A stretch of 34,644 nucleotides of DNA from an uncultured Brachyspira sp. (GTDB taxonomy: Bacteria; Spirochaetota; Brachyspiria; Brachyspirales; Brachyspiraceae): contig NZ_CASEGO010000014.1 of the NCBI RefSeq assembly GCF_949287625.1, positions 1 to 34,644 on the forward strand. Reading direction: 5' to 3'. A model generated the notes under the pieces. That model was not told where the DNA came from. It made no database searches and saw nothing but the letters and a program-made list of their open reading frames with translations. Shown piece after piece: positions 34,558 to 34,644 of the stretch (its first letter is position 1; each line of letters opens with the position of its first letter). The translations under genes and the position numbers were made by a program.

Positions 34558-34644
34558 GAGCCATAGATATTGCACAGTTTTAGTTTAAAAAAAGGAGGTA
34601 TTCCTTATAATTTAAATTATCACAACAAACAAAAAGGAATACCT
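34558..34644 (+). mobile_element. Left end of an IS481-like insertion sequence, cut by window edge
   Basis: GAGCCATA-GATATTGCAC-AGTTTTAGTTTAAAA matches the left end of the element at 8454-9312 (read on the minus strand). TTGCAC is at 34570-34575. Beyond TAGTTTAAAA this copy continues with AAAGGAGGT (34591-34599), a strong ribosome site that the 8454 copy lacks. An 11-base perfect inverted repeat, AGGTATTCCTT (34596-34606) and AAGGAATACCT (34634-34644), includes that site. No start codon falls at the right distance from it, so the transposase start may lie just past the window, served by AAAAAGGAA (34631-34639). Confidence 0.7.

Noticed and set aside
1..34644. Composite transposon between the two edge IS copies
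   Set aside because: The interval holds core genes (infB, purM, purN, thiL), so cargo transposition is unlikely; contig breakage at the IS is a simpler explanation.

Overview
The window looks like a chromosomal piece of an anaerobic, double-membraned, very AT-rich bacterium, most likely a Brachyspira (Spirochaetota). The reasons are the strong A/T bias with heavy ATA, AGA and TTA/TTT codon use, outer-membrane-type proteins ending in Phe, many lipoproteins, an anaerobe-type thiolase, and scattered GC-rich intergenic repeats in an otherwise AT-rich background. The genus comes from recognition, not a search. No tRNA, rRNA or CRISPR array was seen. Both window ends lie inside copies of the same insertion sequence (IS) in the same orientation, which suggests a draft contig broken at a repeat.

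Layout. 1-95: right end of an IS481-like element. 96-3916: a GC-rich island, a small His/Met-rich lipoprotein and an RND efflux pump gene broken by one frameshift and one in-frame stop. 3921-4288: three tandem ~120-bp repeats. 4527-7840: a two-domain glycosyltransferase (+), a small unknown protein and an M20 amidohydrolase (-). 7913-9312: a mosaic GC-rich repeat and a decayed IS copy. 9329-10791: a MATE transporter behind a strong promoter and a leader hairpin that looks like an intrinsic terminator. 11009-14197 (-): thiolase, ThiL and an Mrr-type nuclease. 14363-14900: two more copies of the GC-rich repeat. 15060-18212 (-): an intact RND pump homologous to the broken one. 18488-23389 (-): a giant duplicated DUF445 protein and an unknown partner. 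23479-25520 (+): two Spy/CpxP-like periplasmic proteins, an ECF sigma factor and its zinc-finger anti-sigma. 25525-27089 (-): purM-purN. 27252-29412 (-): a lipoprotein and two beta-barrel-like proteins. 29711-34462 (-): infB, a SurA_N-like lipoprotein and a class III nucleotidyl cyclase-domain protein. 34558-34644: left end of another IS copy.

Main insight. Three intergenic sites share the bipartite motif GGAACTTTTA-N11/12-CGTCTAA, the form expected of an ECF sigma promoter. They precede (i) the His/Met-rich lipoprotein and broken RND gene, (ii) the first Spy-like gene, and (iii) the second Spy-like gene followed by the ECF sigma and anti-sigma genes. A weaker match (AAAACTTTT, CGTCTAAA) lies upstream of the intact RND pump. 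Together this suggests an autoregulated envelope- or metal-stress regulon that links the sigma factor to Spy-like chaperones, a His/Met-rich lipoprotein and RND efflux. A second candidate regulatory element is the attenuator-like leader of the MATE gene. Sigma-70-like promoters in this AT-rich DNA were judged by eye and are less certain than the ECF sites.
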